A stretch of DNA of 35,857 bases from Cellvibrionaceae bacterium (lineage in GTDB: Bacteria > Pseudomonadota > Gammaproteobacteria > Pseudomonadales > Cellvibrionaceae): positions 1-35,857 of the forward strand of contig JAUVQU010000002.1 of the NCBI GenBank assembly GCA_030597965.1. Direction: 5' to 3'. The notes under the pieces were generated by a model. That model was not told the origin of the DNA. It worked only from the letters and a program-made list of their open reading frames with translations, and did not search any database. Made by a program: the position numbers and the translations under genes. Of the stretch, positions 10,669 through 22,523 are shown piece by piece. Within the stretch, counting starts at the first letter, position 1; each line of letters starts with the position of its first letter.

Positions 10669-12749
10669 TGTCTGCTGATTTTCTTGTAGAACTGGGCACC
10701 GAAGAACTACCACCCACTCAACTTAAAACCTTAATGGAAGCATTTCATCAAGGCATTGAGCGTGGATTAAAGGAGCTCGAGTTATCCTACGACTCACTAG
10801 ACGCCTACGCCTCACCACGCCGTTTGGCCGTTGTCGCTAAGCAGCTCGCCAGTCAAACCCCGACCAAAGAAGTCACCGTTTGGGGGCCGCCGGCAAAGGT
10901 CGCATTTGATGCCGATGGCAATCCAACCAAAGCTGCAGAAGCCTTTGCCAAGAAAAACAACGTAGCCCTTGGGGATTTGCAAACCGCCAACGATGGCAAG
11001 GTCGACAAGCTCATGGCTTCCGTTAAAAGCGGTGGCGATTCCACTGTAGAAAAACTGGCCGCCATTGTTGAAGCTTCGATCAACTCCCTGCCTATTGCCA
11101 AGCGCATGCGCTGGGGCGCAAGCCGAACCGAATTCATTCGTCCTGCCCACTGGCTGGTGATGTTATTCGGCAATGATGTGATTGATGCCAACATCCTAAG
11201 TGTTACGTCTGGCCGCACGACTCGCGGACACCGCTTCCACTGTAACCAGGAACTCAGTATTGATAACGCCGACGACTATTTAGCGAAGCTGCCAACCACC
11301 GGTTACGTGCAAGTAGATTACGCCGCTCGACAGACAAGTATTCGAACGCAGGTTGAAGCCGAAGCGGCTAACGTAGGTGGTGTTGCGGTTATCGACCAAG
11401 CTCTTCTTGATGAAGTCACCGGTTTGGTTGAATGGCCAGTAGCCCTGACCGGACGCTTCGAAGACCGTTTCCTGGCGGTACCCGCAGAAGCCCTGATCTA
11501 CTCAATGAAAGAGCACCAGAAGTATTTTCCTGTGGTCGATGCAGATGGCAAATTAATGCCGCACTTTATTACTCTCGCCAATATTGAGAGTAAAGATCCA
11601 GCCCAGGTGATTGACGGCAATGAGCGCGTGATTCGCCCACGCCTTTCCGACGCCGCCTTCTTCTTTGAAACCGACAAAAAGAGCAACTTGGGTGAATTCC
11701 GTGAGCGCTTAAAACCCATAGTCTTCCAGGCGCAGTTAGGTTCTATCTTTGATAAAACTGAGCGTATTAAAACGCTGGCTGGCCACATTGCCGCACAAAT
11801 TGGTGCCGACCAGACCAAAGCCGAACGCGCTGCGGAACTGTGCAAGTCTGACCTCGTCACTAATATGGTGGGTGAATTTGATAAGATGCAAGGTATCGCC
11901 GGCTATTACTACGCTCTTAACGACGGCGAAGATGAAGAAGTGGCCATTGCACTTAACGAGCAATACCTGCCTAAATTCTCCGGTGATAAATTACCCACCA
12001 CCACCACCGGTACCATTGTCGCGCTGGCTGATCGCTTGGATACCTTAACCGGGATTTTCGGTATCGGCCAAAAACCTACCGGCTCCAAAGATCCGTTCGG
12101 TCTGCGCCGCTCCAGCCTTGCCGCACTGCGCCTGTTAGTGGGAAAAAAGTTAAGCCTTGATCTGCGTGATCTGCTGTCTGTTGCTGCCAATGGCCACGCT
12201 GCAAACATTAGCGATGTTGATGGCACAATAGCTACCACCTTCACCTATATGATTGACCGCTTCCGCTCCTGGTATGAAGAAGAAAATATTTCTGCTGAAG
12301 TTTTCCTCGCGGTGAATGCCAAGAATTTAAGTGAGCCACTGGATATCAACAATCGTGTTCACGCGGTTAACGCTTTCAACCAGTTACCCGAGGCGCAAGC
12401 CTTGGCCGCTGCGAACAAGCGAGTGTCCAATATTCTGGCCAAACTGAATGGTGAAAGTTCTACCGAGCTAAACCCTGACTTATTTGAGCTGGATGCAGAA
12501 AAAGCGCTGGCCAGTGCCGTTGCCCAAAAAGCCGAACTGGTTGCGCCGCTCTTCTCAAACCGTCAGTACACGGAAGCCCTGGCAGAATTGGCGGACCTTA
12601 GGGCCTCCGTCGATACCTTCTTTGATGATGTCATGGTCATGACCGACGACTTAGCGCTGCGTAACAATCGTATTGCCTTGCTGAATCAGCTGCGCAATCT
12701 GTTCCTTGAGGTAGCCGACATTTCATTGCTTGTCCCTACGAAGAGCTAA
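10668..12749 (+). CDS. glyS: Glycyl-tRNA synthetase beta subunit
   Basis: [20 protein letters not shown]-terminus, KDPFGLRR motif; TAATG overlap with glyQ. Confidence 0.98.
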   Translation: MSADFLVELGTEELPPTQLKTLMEAFHQGIERGLKELELSYDSLDAYASPRRLAVVAKQLASQTPTKEVTVWGPPAKVAFDADGNPTKAAEAFAKKNNVALGDLQTANDGKVDKLMASVKSGGDSTVEKLAAIVEASINSLPIAKRMRWGASRTEFIRPAHWLVMLFGNDVIDANILSVTSGRTTRGHRFHCNQELSIDNADDYLAKLPTTGYVQVDYAARQTSIRTQVEAEAANVGGVAVIDQALLDEVTGLVEWPVALTGRFEDRFLAVPAEALIYSMKEHQKYFPVVDADGKLMPHFITLANIESKDPAQVIDGNERVIRPRLSDAAFFFETDKKSNLGEFRERLKPIVFQAQLGSIFDKTERIKTLAGHIAAQIGADQTKAERAAELCKSDLVTNMVGEFDKMQGIAGYYYALNDGEDEEVAIALNEQYLPKFSGDKLPTTTTGTIVALADRLDTLTGIFGIGQKPTGSKDPFGLRRSSLAALRLLVGKKLSLDLRDLLSVAANGHAANISDVDGTIATTFTYMIDRFRSWYEEENISAEVFLAVNAKNLSEPLDINNRVHAVNAFNQLPEAQALAAANKRVSNILAKLNGESSTELNPDLFELDAEKALASAVAQKAELVAPLFSNRQYTEALAELADLRASVDTFFDDVMVMTDDLALRNNRIALLNQLRNLFLEVADISLLVPTKS

Positions 12750-12761
12750 AGGCGAAACCCT

Positions 12762-13343
12762 ATGAAGCTGGTAATTCTAGATCGTGATGGTGTCATTAAT
12801 CAGGACTCGGATGAGTATGTTAAATCTGCCGATGAGTTCCTGTTGATCAACGGTAGCGCCGAAGCGATTGCTCACTTACATAAAAACGGCTTTACCGTAA
12901 TAGTGGCAACCAATCAGTCGGGTTTAGCTCGAGGCTACTTTGAGCTGGATGACCTCGAAGCCATGCACAGTAAATTAACCGTCGCGGTTGAAGCCGCTGG
13001 TGGTGAGCTTGCCGGTATTTTTTATTGTCCTCACGGCCCCGACGATGGCTGTTATTGTCGCAAACCAGAATCCGGGTTGATTGAGGCTATTGAGGCTGAA
13101 TTTGAAGTTTCTGCCGCCGGCGCGCCATTGGTCGGTGACAGCATCCGTGATTTACAGGCGGGCCTAGCCAAAGGCTGTGAACCTATCTTAGTGAAAACCG
13201 GTAAAGGCCAGCGCTCTTTAGAAAAACTACAAAGTGACGGTGGCACTGCAGAAACAGGCATATCTTTAGAAACTCTGCCATGCTTTGATAACTTAAGTAC
13301 CGCGGCCGATTACATTATCGAGCACTACAGCGAAAACGAATAA
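12762..13343 (+). CDS. gmhB: D-glycero-beta-D-manno-heptose 1,7-bisphosphate 7-phosphatase (HAD family)
   Basis: VILDRDGVINQDSDEYVKS, ATNQSGLARGYF, CPHGPDDGCYCRKP zinc-binding loop, LVGDSIRDLQAG. Confidence 0.94.
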   Translation: MKLVILDRDGVINQDSDEYVKSADEFLLINGSAEAIAHLHKNGFTVIVATNQSGLARGYFELDDLEAMHSKLTVAVEAAGGELAGIFYCPHGPDDGCYCRKPESGLIEAIEAEFEVSAAGAPLVGDSIRDLQAGLAKGCEPILVKTGKGQRSLEKLQSDGGTAETGISLETLPCFDNLSTAADYIIEHYSENE

Positions 13344-13373
13344 TCACTCACTGCTTATAAGACAAACAAAATC

Positions 13374-14099
13374 ATGATGAACGCCATACAAACTCTGCGC
13401 GCTTTTTTGTTTTACCTCATCACACTGCCACTGGCGCTCATTTTTGGCGCCTTGGGCGTATTGCTTTTCTTTATTCCCTATCGTCAGCGCTACTCCATCG
13501 TTATGTTTTTCAATCAGTTCGCTATTTGGAATCTGCGCCTGTTCTGCGGCATTAAGTACAAGGTGACCGGCGATCAAAATCGCCCGGATGTTCCTTTTGT
13601 GGTAATGGCTAAACATCAGTCCACTTGGGAGACTTTTTTCCTACAGTTGCACTTCGCGCCGCTTTCAACGGTATTAAAAAAAGAGCTGCTACGTATCCCT
13701 GGGTTTGGATGGGGCTTGGCATTGCTCAAACCCATCGCTATTGACCGCAGTAACCCCCGTGCGGCGCTCAAAAAAGTAAAAGGTGATGGCATTAAGCGTC
13801 TCGGTGAGGGCAATAATGTACTAATTTTTCCAGAAGGTACTCGTACCAAAGCCGGTGAAGTGGGAACCTACGCTCGCAGCGGAGCCGATATTGCCATCAA
13901 CGCCAATGCACCAGTCATTGCCGTAGCGCACAACGCCGGGGTTTACTGGCCCAGTACAGGACTTGCCAAGCATCCGGGCACCATTGAGATTTCCATCAGT
14001 GATCCAATCTACGCTGAAGGCAGAAACAGTCGAGAACTCACCGCCTATGTAAAGGATTGGATTGAAGGTGAGATTGAGAAGATGGCAAAAGAACCGTAA
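13374..14099 (+). CDS. 1-acyl-sn-glycerol-3-phosphate acyltransferase (PlsC family)
   Basis: KHQSTWET (H-x4-D-like, E variant), IFPEGTRTKAGE motif. Confidence 0.93.
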   Translation: MMNAIQTLRAFLFYLITLPLALIFGALGVLLFFIPYRQRYSIVMFFNQFAIWNLRLFCGIKYKVTGDQNRPDVPFVVMAKHQSTWETFFLQLHFAPLSTVLKKELLRIPGFGWGLALLKPIAIDRSNPRAALKKVKGDGIKRLGEGNNVLIFPEGTRTKAGEVGTYARSGADIAINANAPVIAVAHNAGVYWPSTGLAKHPGTIEISISDPIYAEGRNSRELTAYVKDWIEGEIEKMAKEP

Positions 14100-14495
14100 G
14101 TAATTACTCACTTACTTTTTGTGGCGTGGTTTATATGGTTTCCAGCCCTCCTTTTTGAGTAAAAAGACCAGCTCGCCCACTGCTGCCTCACAAATAATTG
14201 CCAATTTTGCTTCATTGGCTGTTATTACTGATGTTTGTGTATTGGCAGTTCATACAAGACATGAAACCCAAATATTTCAGCGTCGTCATTGCACCAAGTC
14301 TCGTGCCAAGCCTTTATTTATGTCTATCCAGACCTGTGTCGTCGCAGAGACCAGAGACCCTGTTCAACTGTTGGCTTTAGTGTTTTGCTCTAACTCACTA
14401 GCCACATAGCCACGTGAACGTTAGACCGCAGGCGCTATCACCACATCAGAAATTACACTCCTTTTAATCTAGCCCCTATCTAGCCCCCAATAACG

Positions 14496-14524
14496 ACAAA
14501 AGCCACCTTATGGGTGGCTTTTGT
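14496..14524 (-). terminator. Bidirectional-looking terminator at the gyrB 3' end
   Basis: Perfect 12 bp inverted repeat ACAAAAGCCACC-TTATG-GGTGGCTTTTGT, flanked by T-rich sequence on either strand. Confidence 0.75.
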
Positions 14525-14550
14525 TTTAAATCATTCTCTAATAAAAGAGA

Positions 14551-17034
<2,484 letters not shown>

Positions 17035-17086
17035 TTATTGTTCTATGAGCTTATATTTTTATTTATACGCGTTTCGTCACTTGTTT

Positions 17087-18214
17087 CTATACGGCAATGC
17101 TGGGCAATTCAACCTCTTTCACCGCACCATGTTCCACGTGAAACATCTTTGTACAATCTTGCGTCTTTAGCTTATCTGGCCATGCAGCAAGTAAAATTTC
17201 CTGATCTACACCAGTAACAAACACCTGGGCCTGCATATCACAGAGCCAACCGGCCAATGTCGCCCTGAAATGAGCATCGAGCTCGGCTGGTAAATCATCA
17301 ATCAAGTACACACACTGGCGGTCGGTTTGCTGGCTAAACACCAGGCCCTGTGCGATCAAGAGCGCACAAGCTACAATCTTTTGCTGTCCTCTCGACAAAG
17401 TGTCGGCAGCCAAGTGGCGCCCAACCATCACGCGAATATCAGCTCGCTGCGGGCCCTGCCGTGTATACCCAAGGTCAATATCGCGCTGCTGGTGCTCTGC
17501 CAATAAAGCCTCTAATGTTTGTTCCCTGTCCCACCCTCGGTGGTAATTGAGAGCAACATCCGACAATCCTTCCAAACCACCAACCAAGCCTCTGTAGGCT
17601 TCGCTTAACCGCTCAAACACCCTTGCCCTCATCTCATCTATGGAGTGGGCCAATCGTGCCAGCTCGGCATCCCAGGGAGCCAGCTGTAAAGGATCTATTT
17701 TATCACGTCGGAGCAAACTATTGCGGTGTTTTAAGCACTTTTGTATGCCTTTCCACACACTTAAAAAGGAAGGTTCCACGTGAAACACTAGCCAGTCTAA
17801 ATACTGTCGCCTCACCGATGGTGACCCGCCCAACAAATCAAAAGCGCTGCTGTCAATTGCCAGTACGGGAAGGTTTTCAGCCAACTCAATCGCGGACAAA
17901 ACATTGCGACCATCAATACGAATAATCCCATCACCACTGCGTTCACGCTGAACACCCACGGAAACTTGTCCAGCAACATCCGAAACAGACTCCACCTTAC
18001 CGAACACAGTAAAAGATGGCTGGTCATACTGGATCATGGTTTTATGTTTTCGTGAGCGGAAAGATCGACCCAAAGAGAGGATGTTTATGGCCTCAAGCAA
18101 ACTGGTTTTACCGCTGCCATTAGCGCCATAGATAATATTGAGCCGTGTGGCTGGCTCAATATCTATAGATTGAAGATTGCGGAGGTTTTGCACTGACAGA
18201 CATCTTAAAGACAT
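17087..18214 (-). CDS. recF: DNA replication/repair protein RecF
   Basis: IIYGANGSGKTSLLEAINILSLGRSFR (Walker A), LSRGQQKIVACAL signature, YLIDDLPAELDA (Walker B). Confidence 0.98.
   Translation of the reverse strand: MSLRCLSVQNLRNLQSIDIEPATRLNIIYGANGSGKTSLLEAINILSLGRSFRSRKHKTMIQYDQPSFTVFGKVESVSDVAGQVSVGVQRERSGDGIIRIDGRNVLSAIELAENLPVLAIDSSAFDLLGGSPSVRRQYLDWLVFHVEPSFLSVWKGIQKCLKHRNSLLRRDKIDPLQLAPWDAELARLAHSIDEMRARVFERLSEAYRGLVGGLEGLSDVALNYHRGWDREQTLEALLAEHQQRDIDLGYTRQGPQRADIRVMVGRHLAADTLSRGQQKIVACALLIAQGLVFSQQTDRQCVYLIDDLPAELDAHFRATLAGWLCDMQAQVFVTGVDQEILLAAWPDKLKTQDCTKMFHVEHGAVKEVELPSIAV
17130..17145. promoter_or_regulatory. parS: parS centromere-like site
   Basis: TGTTCCACGTGAAACA matches the general parS consensus TGTTNCACGTGAAACA; parA and parB are in the same window. 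Confidence 0.85.
17772..17787. promoter_or_regulatory. parS: Second parS-like site within recF
   Basis: GGTTCCACGTGAAACA, one mismatch (first base) to the 17130 site. Confidence 0.75.
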
Positions 18215-18244
18215 CGAAGAAAAATAACGCCAACCAATACGCCC

Positions 18245-19345
18245 TTACAGGCGCATCGGCATAACAACATAAACAGAGTCGCCACCATCTGGCTCCTCTA
18301 ACAGGGCGCTGCTATTTGAATCAGAAAGCGTCATCTTGATGTTCTCCGAAGTTAATACTCCACATACATCCTGCAGATAGCTGACGTTAAAGCCTATTTC
18401 CAGTGTTTCGTCACTATAGTTGATCGAAACCTGTTCTTCTGCTTCTTCCTGTTCGGGGTTGTTCGCAACAATTGTCAACTGACCTTCTGCAAAGGTCAGG
18501 CGCACACCGCGATACTTTTCATTCGACAAGATCGCAGTTCGACTAAAGGCTTGGCGCAGCTCGTCGCGATCACCTATCACCTCTTTATTGCCACCACGCG
18601 GTAATACTCTGTCGTAATCTGGGAACTTTCCATCCACCAGCTTAGAGGTGAATGTATATTCGTCGGTAGAAACACGAATGTGGTTGCCGCTTAAATTCAC
18701 GTCTACAGCGCCAACACCGTCAAGCAAGCGCGCCAACTCAACAACACCTTTACGCGGCAAGATAGCCTGCACCGTTTCTGCACTCGACACAGAGATAGGA
18801 CGAGTACACATAGCCAGGCGATGTCCGTCGGTAGCCACAGAGCGCAACTGCCCTTCTGTCACTTCCCACAACATACCGTTCAAGTAGTAGCGAACATCCT
18901 GCTGGGCCATTGCAAAACTGGTGCGGTCAATTAAGCGCTTGATATCCTGTTGCTCACAACTAAAGCGCAAATCGCCTTGGGCAGATTCCACATTAGGAAA
19001 GTCCGTGGCAGGCAAGGTAGAAAGGGTAAAGCGGCTGCGCCCAGATTTAACAATGACACGCTGATCACTCTCGATAAAATCAATCACCGCATCGTCCGGT
19101 AAAGACCGACAAATATCGACAAGCTTTTTAGCGGGAACTGTCAGCTCACCACTCTCGCCAGCCTGCTCAAGATGAACTCGCGCAACAATTTCTACTTCTA
19201 AGTCGGTGCCGGTTAAAGACAATTGATCACCGTCCAGTACAATCAATACGTTGGCTAAAACGGGAAGCGTCTGACGGCGTTCAACCACACCACCCACCAA
19301 CTGCAAAGGCTTTAACAAAGATTCACGTGATACACTGAATTTCAT
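18245..19345 (-). CDS. dnaN: DNA polymerase III beta subunit (sliding clamp)
   Basis: MKFSVSRESLLKPLQLVGGVVERRQTLPVLANVL; C-terminal VYVVMPMRL. Confidence 0.99.
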   Translation of the reverse strand: MKFSVSRESLLKPLQLVGGVVERRQTLPVLANVLIVLDGDQLSLTGTDLEVEIVARVHLEQAGESGELTVPAKKLVDICRSLPDDAVIDFIESDQRVIVKSGRSRFTLSTLPATDFPNVESAQGDLRFSCEQQDIKRLIDRTSFAMAQQDVRYYLNGMLWEVTEGQLRSVATDGHRLAMCTRPISVSSAETVQAILPRKGVVELARLLDGVGAVDVNLSGNHIRVSTDEYTFTSKLVDGKFPDYDRVLPRGGNKEVIGDRDELRQAFSRTAILSNEKYRGVRLTFAEGQLTIVANNPEQEEAEEQVSINYSDETLEIGFNVSYLQDVCGVLTSENIKMTLSDSNSSALLEEPDGGDSVYVVMPMRL

Positions 19346-19392
19346 TTTATGGTCTCTTAGTCTTCTTAATTATTGTTGATATAAAATTATTT

Positions 19393-20979
19393 TTAACTGG
19401 TTAGAGAGCGCTTAAGATTTTTCCAGTCTTCTCTTAAATCCGAGTCTTCTTCCCGAAGAGACTTAATCTTGCGACACGCATGCAAAACCGTTGTGTGATC
19501 TCGTCCACCAAACGCTTCACCAATCTCTGGCAAACTGCGGGTGGTTAACTCTTTTGCCAGTGCCATCGCCATTTGTCGTGGTCGTGCGACTGAGCGACTA
19601 CGGCGCTTAGAGAGTAATTCACTGAGTTTTATTTTAAAGTATTCAGCAACCACCCGCTGAATATTATCTATGCTCACCTGCTTATCTTGCAGCGCCAACA
19701 AATCTTTTAAGGCTTCGCGTACCAACTGTACATCAATGTCACGAACAGTAAATTTCGCATAGGCAATAACACGCTTTAGCGCCCCTTCCAGCTCTCGCAC
19801 ATTCGATCGTATACGCTGAGCAATAAAGAAAGCTGCATCATGGGACAGGTCGATACGCGCCTGCTCCGCTTTTTTCATTAAGATGGCTACACGGGTTTCT
19901 AATTCCGGCGGCTCTACCGCTACCGTCAAACCCCAGCCAAAACGACTCTTTAGGCGCTCTTCTAAGCCATTAATTTCCTTCGGGTAACGATCACAAGTCA
20001 AAATGATCTGCTGTCCACCTTCCAGCAACGCATTAAAGGTGTGGAAAAACTCTTCCTGGGAGCGTTCTTTGCCCGCAAAAAATTGAATATCATCAATCAA
20101 CAAAGCATCCACTGAACGGTAATAACGCTTAAAATCGTTAATGGCGTTGAGCTGTAACGCTTTTACCATATCAGCAACAAAGCGCTCAGAATGTAGATAC
20201 ACCACCTTAGCGTTCGGGTTTTTCTTAACCAGAGCATTACCCACAGCGTGCATCAAATGGGTCTTACCCAAGCCAACGCCACCATATATAAAGAGTGGGT
20301 TATATGAACCGCCAGGGTTTTCGGCAACCTGCTGCGCCGCAGCCAAACCTAACTGATTAGATTTACCGCCTACAAAACTATTAAAATCAAAACTCTCATT
20401 AAGGTAGTTGCGGTGCTTAAGCCCACCTCGAACCTCAACGGTAGATGCACGCTCTTTCTTAGCACCCATCACAGAGGCTGGTACATGCAGCGCCTTACCG
20501 GCAGCAATAGTCTGCTGCTCATCGGGTGTCGCGGTAACAATTCTTGATGTTGTTGCACTGGTTATAGCCGATGTGGCACTAGCGCCATCCATAACCAACG
20601 CACCAGCCTCATCTAAAACAGGGCCATTACTATTCTGTTTTGTATGGCTGTTTTGAGCGGGTATTGCAGCTTGCAATTCAGAGTATTCAACTACAGGTGG
20701 CTGCTGCACAGTTCGACGCTGATAGCGTACAGGCTGTTGGGAGGTCACCTTCACTTCTACAGAAAGGCTGGTATCGGCGTTTTGCAACACCAATTCAGAG
20801 ATACGATCAAAAAATTTATCGTTGACCCAATCCATTACAAAGCGATTAGGCGCCTGCAGGGATAAGACTGACGTTACCGAATCATCGACCTTGAGGGGAC
20901 GAATCCAAGTATTAAATTGTTGGGCTGGTAGCTCATCACGCAAACTATCGACACACTTTTTCCAAACGGACGCTGGCAA
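19393..20979 (-). CDS. dnaA: Chromosomal replication initiator DnaA
   Basis: [22 protein letters not shown] (Walker A), [25 protein letters not shown]-terminal [15 protein letters not shown] DnaA-box binding signature. Confidence 0.99.
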   Translation of the reverse strand: MPASVWKKCVDSLRDELPAQQFNTWIRPLKVDDSVTSVLSLQAPNRFVMDWVNDKFFDRISELVLQNADTSLSVEVKVTSQQPVRYQRRTVQQPPVVEYSELQAAIPAQNSHTKQNSNGPVLDEAGALVMDGASATSAITSATTSRIVTATPDEQQTIAAGKALHVPASVMGAKKERASTVEVRGGLKHRNYLNESFDFNSFVGGKSNQLGLAAAQQVAENPGGSYNPLFIYGGVGLGKTHLMHAVGNALVKKNPNAKVVYLHSERFVADMVKALQLNAINDFKRYYRSVDALLIDDIQFFAGKERSQEEFFHTFNALLEGGQQIILTCDRYPKEINGLEERLKSRFGWGLTVAVEPPELETRVAILMKKAEQARIDLSHDAAFFIAQRIRSNVRELEGALKRVIAYAKFTVRDIDVQLVREALKDLLALQDKQVSIDNIQRVVAEYFKIKLSELLSKRRSRSVARPRQMAMALAKELTTRSLPEIGEAFGGRDHTTVLHACRKIKSLREEDSDLREDWKNLKRSLTS

Positions 20980-21098
20980 TGTTTTCCCTCACAAGGAGCT
21001 GATATCTTTAAAAGTAAAAATTATTTTTATTGAAACGATTATGCAAGCAGACCTGCCTGTAAGCCGCGTAATTTTATTATGTGAAGCCACAACAAATG

Positions 21099-21362
21099 TG
21101 TGAACAACTTCCGCTTAAAGATTATTTAATAAGTCGTCAAAAACAGGCTGTGTAAAACTTACTGCTTATTGTAATATCAGTGGATTAAGTTATCCACAAA
21201 AAACTTAATTGCATCGCACATTTTTATAAAAAACTAATAAAATCAACAAGTTAAAATAAATCGCTGCTTATTTTAACTTGCATGAAAAGAAAAGAAAAAC
21301 TCCACTTTCTGCAGGCGTCTGTTGATAAGTCTGTGATTAAGTTGGATATAAGATGTGGATTT
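21099..21362. promoter_or_regulatory. DnaA-box-containing dnaA-rpmH intergenic region
   Basis: Perfect TTATCCACA at 21190-21198. Degenerate boxes on the minus strand at 21099-21107 (TTGTTCACA), 21149-21157 (TTTTACACA), 21332-21340 (TTAATCACA). Confidence 0.6.
21247..21280. repeat. Perfect inverted repeat in the dnaA-rpmH intergenic region
   Basis: CAAGTTAAAATAA - ATCGCTGC - TTATTTTAACTTG, 13 bp arms, 8 nt loop. Confidence 0.9.
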
Positions 21363-21388
21363 AACGTGGTTATAATTAATTTACATAT

Positions 21389-21446
21389 AAAGAGGCAAAA
21401 GGATTGCACTAATCCCTTAAAATCTATAAAATTCGGCCTCTTTTTT
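21389..21446 (+). promoter_or_regulatory. Candidate attenuator/terminator-like structure in the rpmH 5' leader
   Basis: AAAGAGGC (21389-21396) pairs with GCCTCTTT (21436-21443), running into a T6 tract; inner hairpin GGATT-GCACT-AATCC (21401-21415); TATAAT at 21371-21376 just upstream. Confidence 0.45.
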
Positions 21447-21505
21447 GCGCACCCTCATTATTGTGAATGGTGCAAATATATATTTTAATTCGGCAGGTTA
21501 GTCCA

Positions 21506-21640
21506 ATGAAAAGAACATTTCAGCCAAGTACTCTAAAACGTGCTCGTACCCACGGCTTCCGTGCCCGTATGGCAACCAAAGGCGGCCGTAGGATCCTAGC
21601 TCGTCGTCGCACTAAAGGTCGTAAAGAGCTATCAGCATAA
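21506..21640 (+). CDS. rpmH: 50S ribosomal protein L34 (absent from the ORF track, 44 aa)
   Basis: Direct translation [44 protein letters not shown], stop TAA. Confidence 0.99.
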   Translation: MKRTFQPSTLKRARTHGFRARMATKGGRRILARRRTKGRKELSA

Positions 21641-21726
21641 GCTGATAGTTATTGGCTTACTATTAAAGTAAGCCGTTACGTATTTAAACTTGTGCTTTTA
21701 ACTACGTATAAAAAGGTTGTGGCGTT

Positions 21727-22134
21727 TTGAGTGAGTCATTTGGGAAAGATCTCCGCTTACTCAACGCCAACGACTTCAAAGCCGTCTTTGATGACGCGCC
21801 CTTTCGAGCTTCACATCAGCATTTACTCATTCTTGCTAGAACTAACCCTGCTTTAAATGCCCCTGTTTTAAGTGATGACGCAATGTGCCCGCGTATCGGT
21901 CTCGTTATAGCCAAGAAAAACATCCCCCTTGCTGTTCAGCGTAATCGTATTAAACGTATCGCCCGCGAAACCTTTCGTCAGCAGCAAGATAAGCTGTCTG
22001 GGATTGATGCTGTGGTTTTAGCTCGACGCAACCTAGACTCTCTGGATAATGCAGAGCTACACTCATTGTTTAATAAGCAGTGGCAACGCGTGATTAAGAA
22101 AGCCAAGAAAGCACAAGAAATGGCAGCAACATGA
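21727..22134 (+). CDS. rnpA: Ribonuclease P protein component
   Basis: RIGLVIAKKNIPLAVQRNRIKRIARETFR (RNR motif); follows rpmH. Confidence 0.96.
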   Translation: MSESFGKDLRLLNANDFKAVFDDAPFRASHQHLLILARTNPALNAPVLSDDAMCPRIGLVIAKKNIPLAVQRNRIKRIARETFRQQQDKLSGIDAVVLARRNLDSLDNAELHSLFNKQWQRVIKKAKKAQEMAAT

Positions 22135-22523
22135 AGCAGGAATCCCAACCAAGGTTTTCAGGCAGGCGCATTGCGATCAAGTTGATCCATATCTACCGCT
22201 ACCTGTTAAGTCCATGGATTGGTAATCAGTGCCGATTTTACCCTACCTGCTCGCACTACACAGAAGAAGCCATAGAAACGCATGGGTTTTTAAAGGGGTG
22301 TTATCTCGGCCTACGTCGACTATTAAAATGTCACCCTTGGCACTCAGGTGGGGTAGACTTAGTCCCCGAAAAGTTAGGCTCCAAAAACAGAGCCAAAGAA
22401 AACATAAACCCTGAAAACAGAGCCCCTCAAAATAGCACCACTATTTCAAAAGAACACTCTGAGAAAGAATGTTCTGAAAAAGCGACACACAATTCACAAT
22501 CACAACACGGCAGTAATTATTAA
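22131..22523 (+). CDS. yidD: Membrane protein insertion efficiency factor YidD
   Basis: IHIYRYLLSPWIGNQCRFYPTCSHYTEEAIETHGFLKGCYLGLRRLLKCHPWHSGGVDLVP; ATGA overlap with rnpA. Confidence 0.96.
   Translation: MKQESQPRFSGRRIAIKLIHIYRYLLSPWIGNQCRFYPTCSHYTEEAIETHGFLKGCYLGLRRLLKCHPWHSGGVDLVPEKLGSKNRAKENINPENRAPQNSTTISKEHSEKECSEKATHNSQSQHGSNY

Noticed and set aside
14119-14409. 96 aa and 60 aa plus-strand ORFs downstream of the PlsC-like gene
   Set aside because: No recognisable domain, composition or RBS; treated as spacer.
14404-14419. CCACGTGAA core as a third parS
   Set aside because: Only the central nine bases match; outer positions do not.
21282-21488. 68 aa ORF upstream of rpmH
   Set aside because: Overlaps DnaA-box-like sites, the rpmH promoter and leader; no family resemblance.
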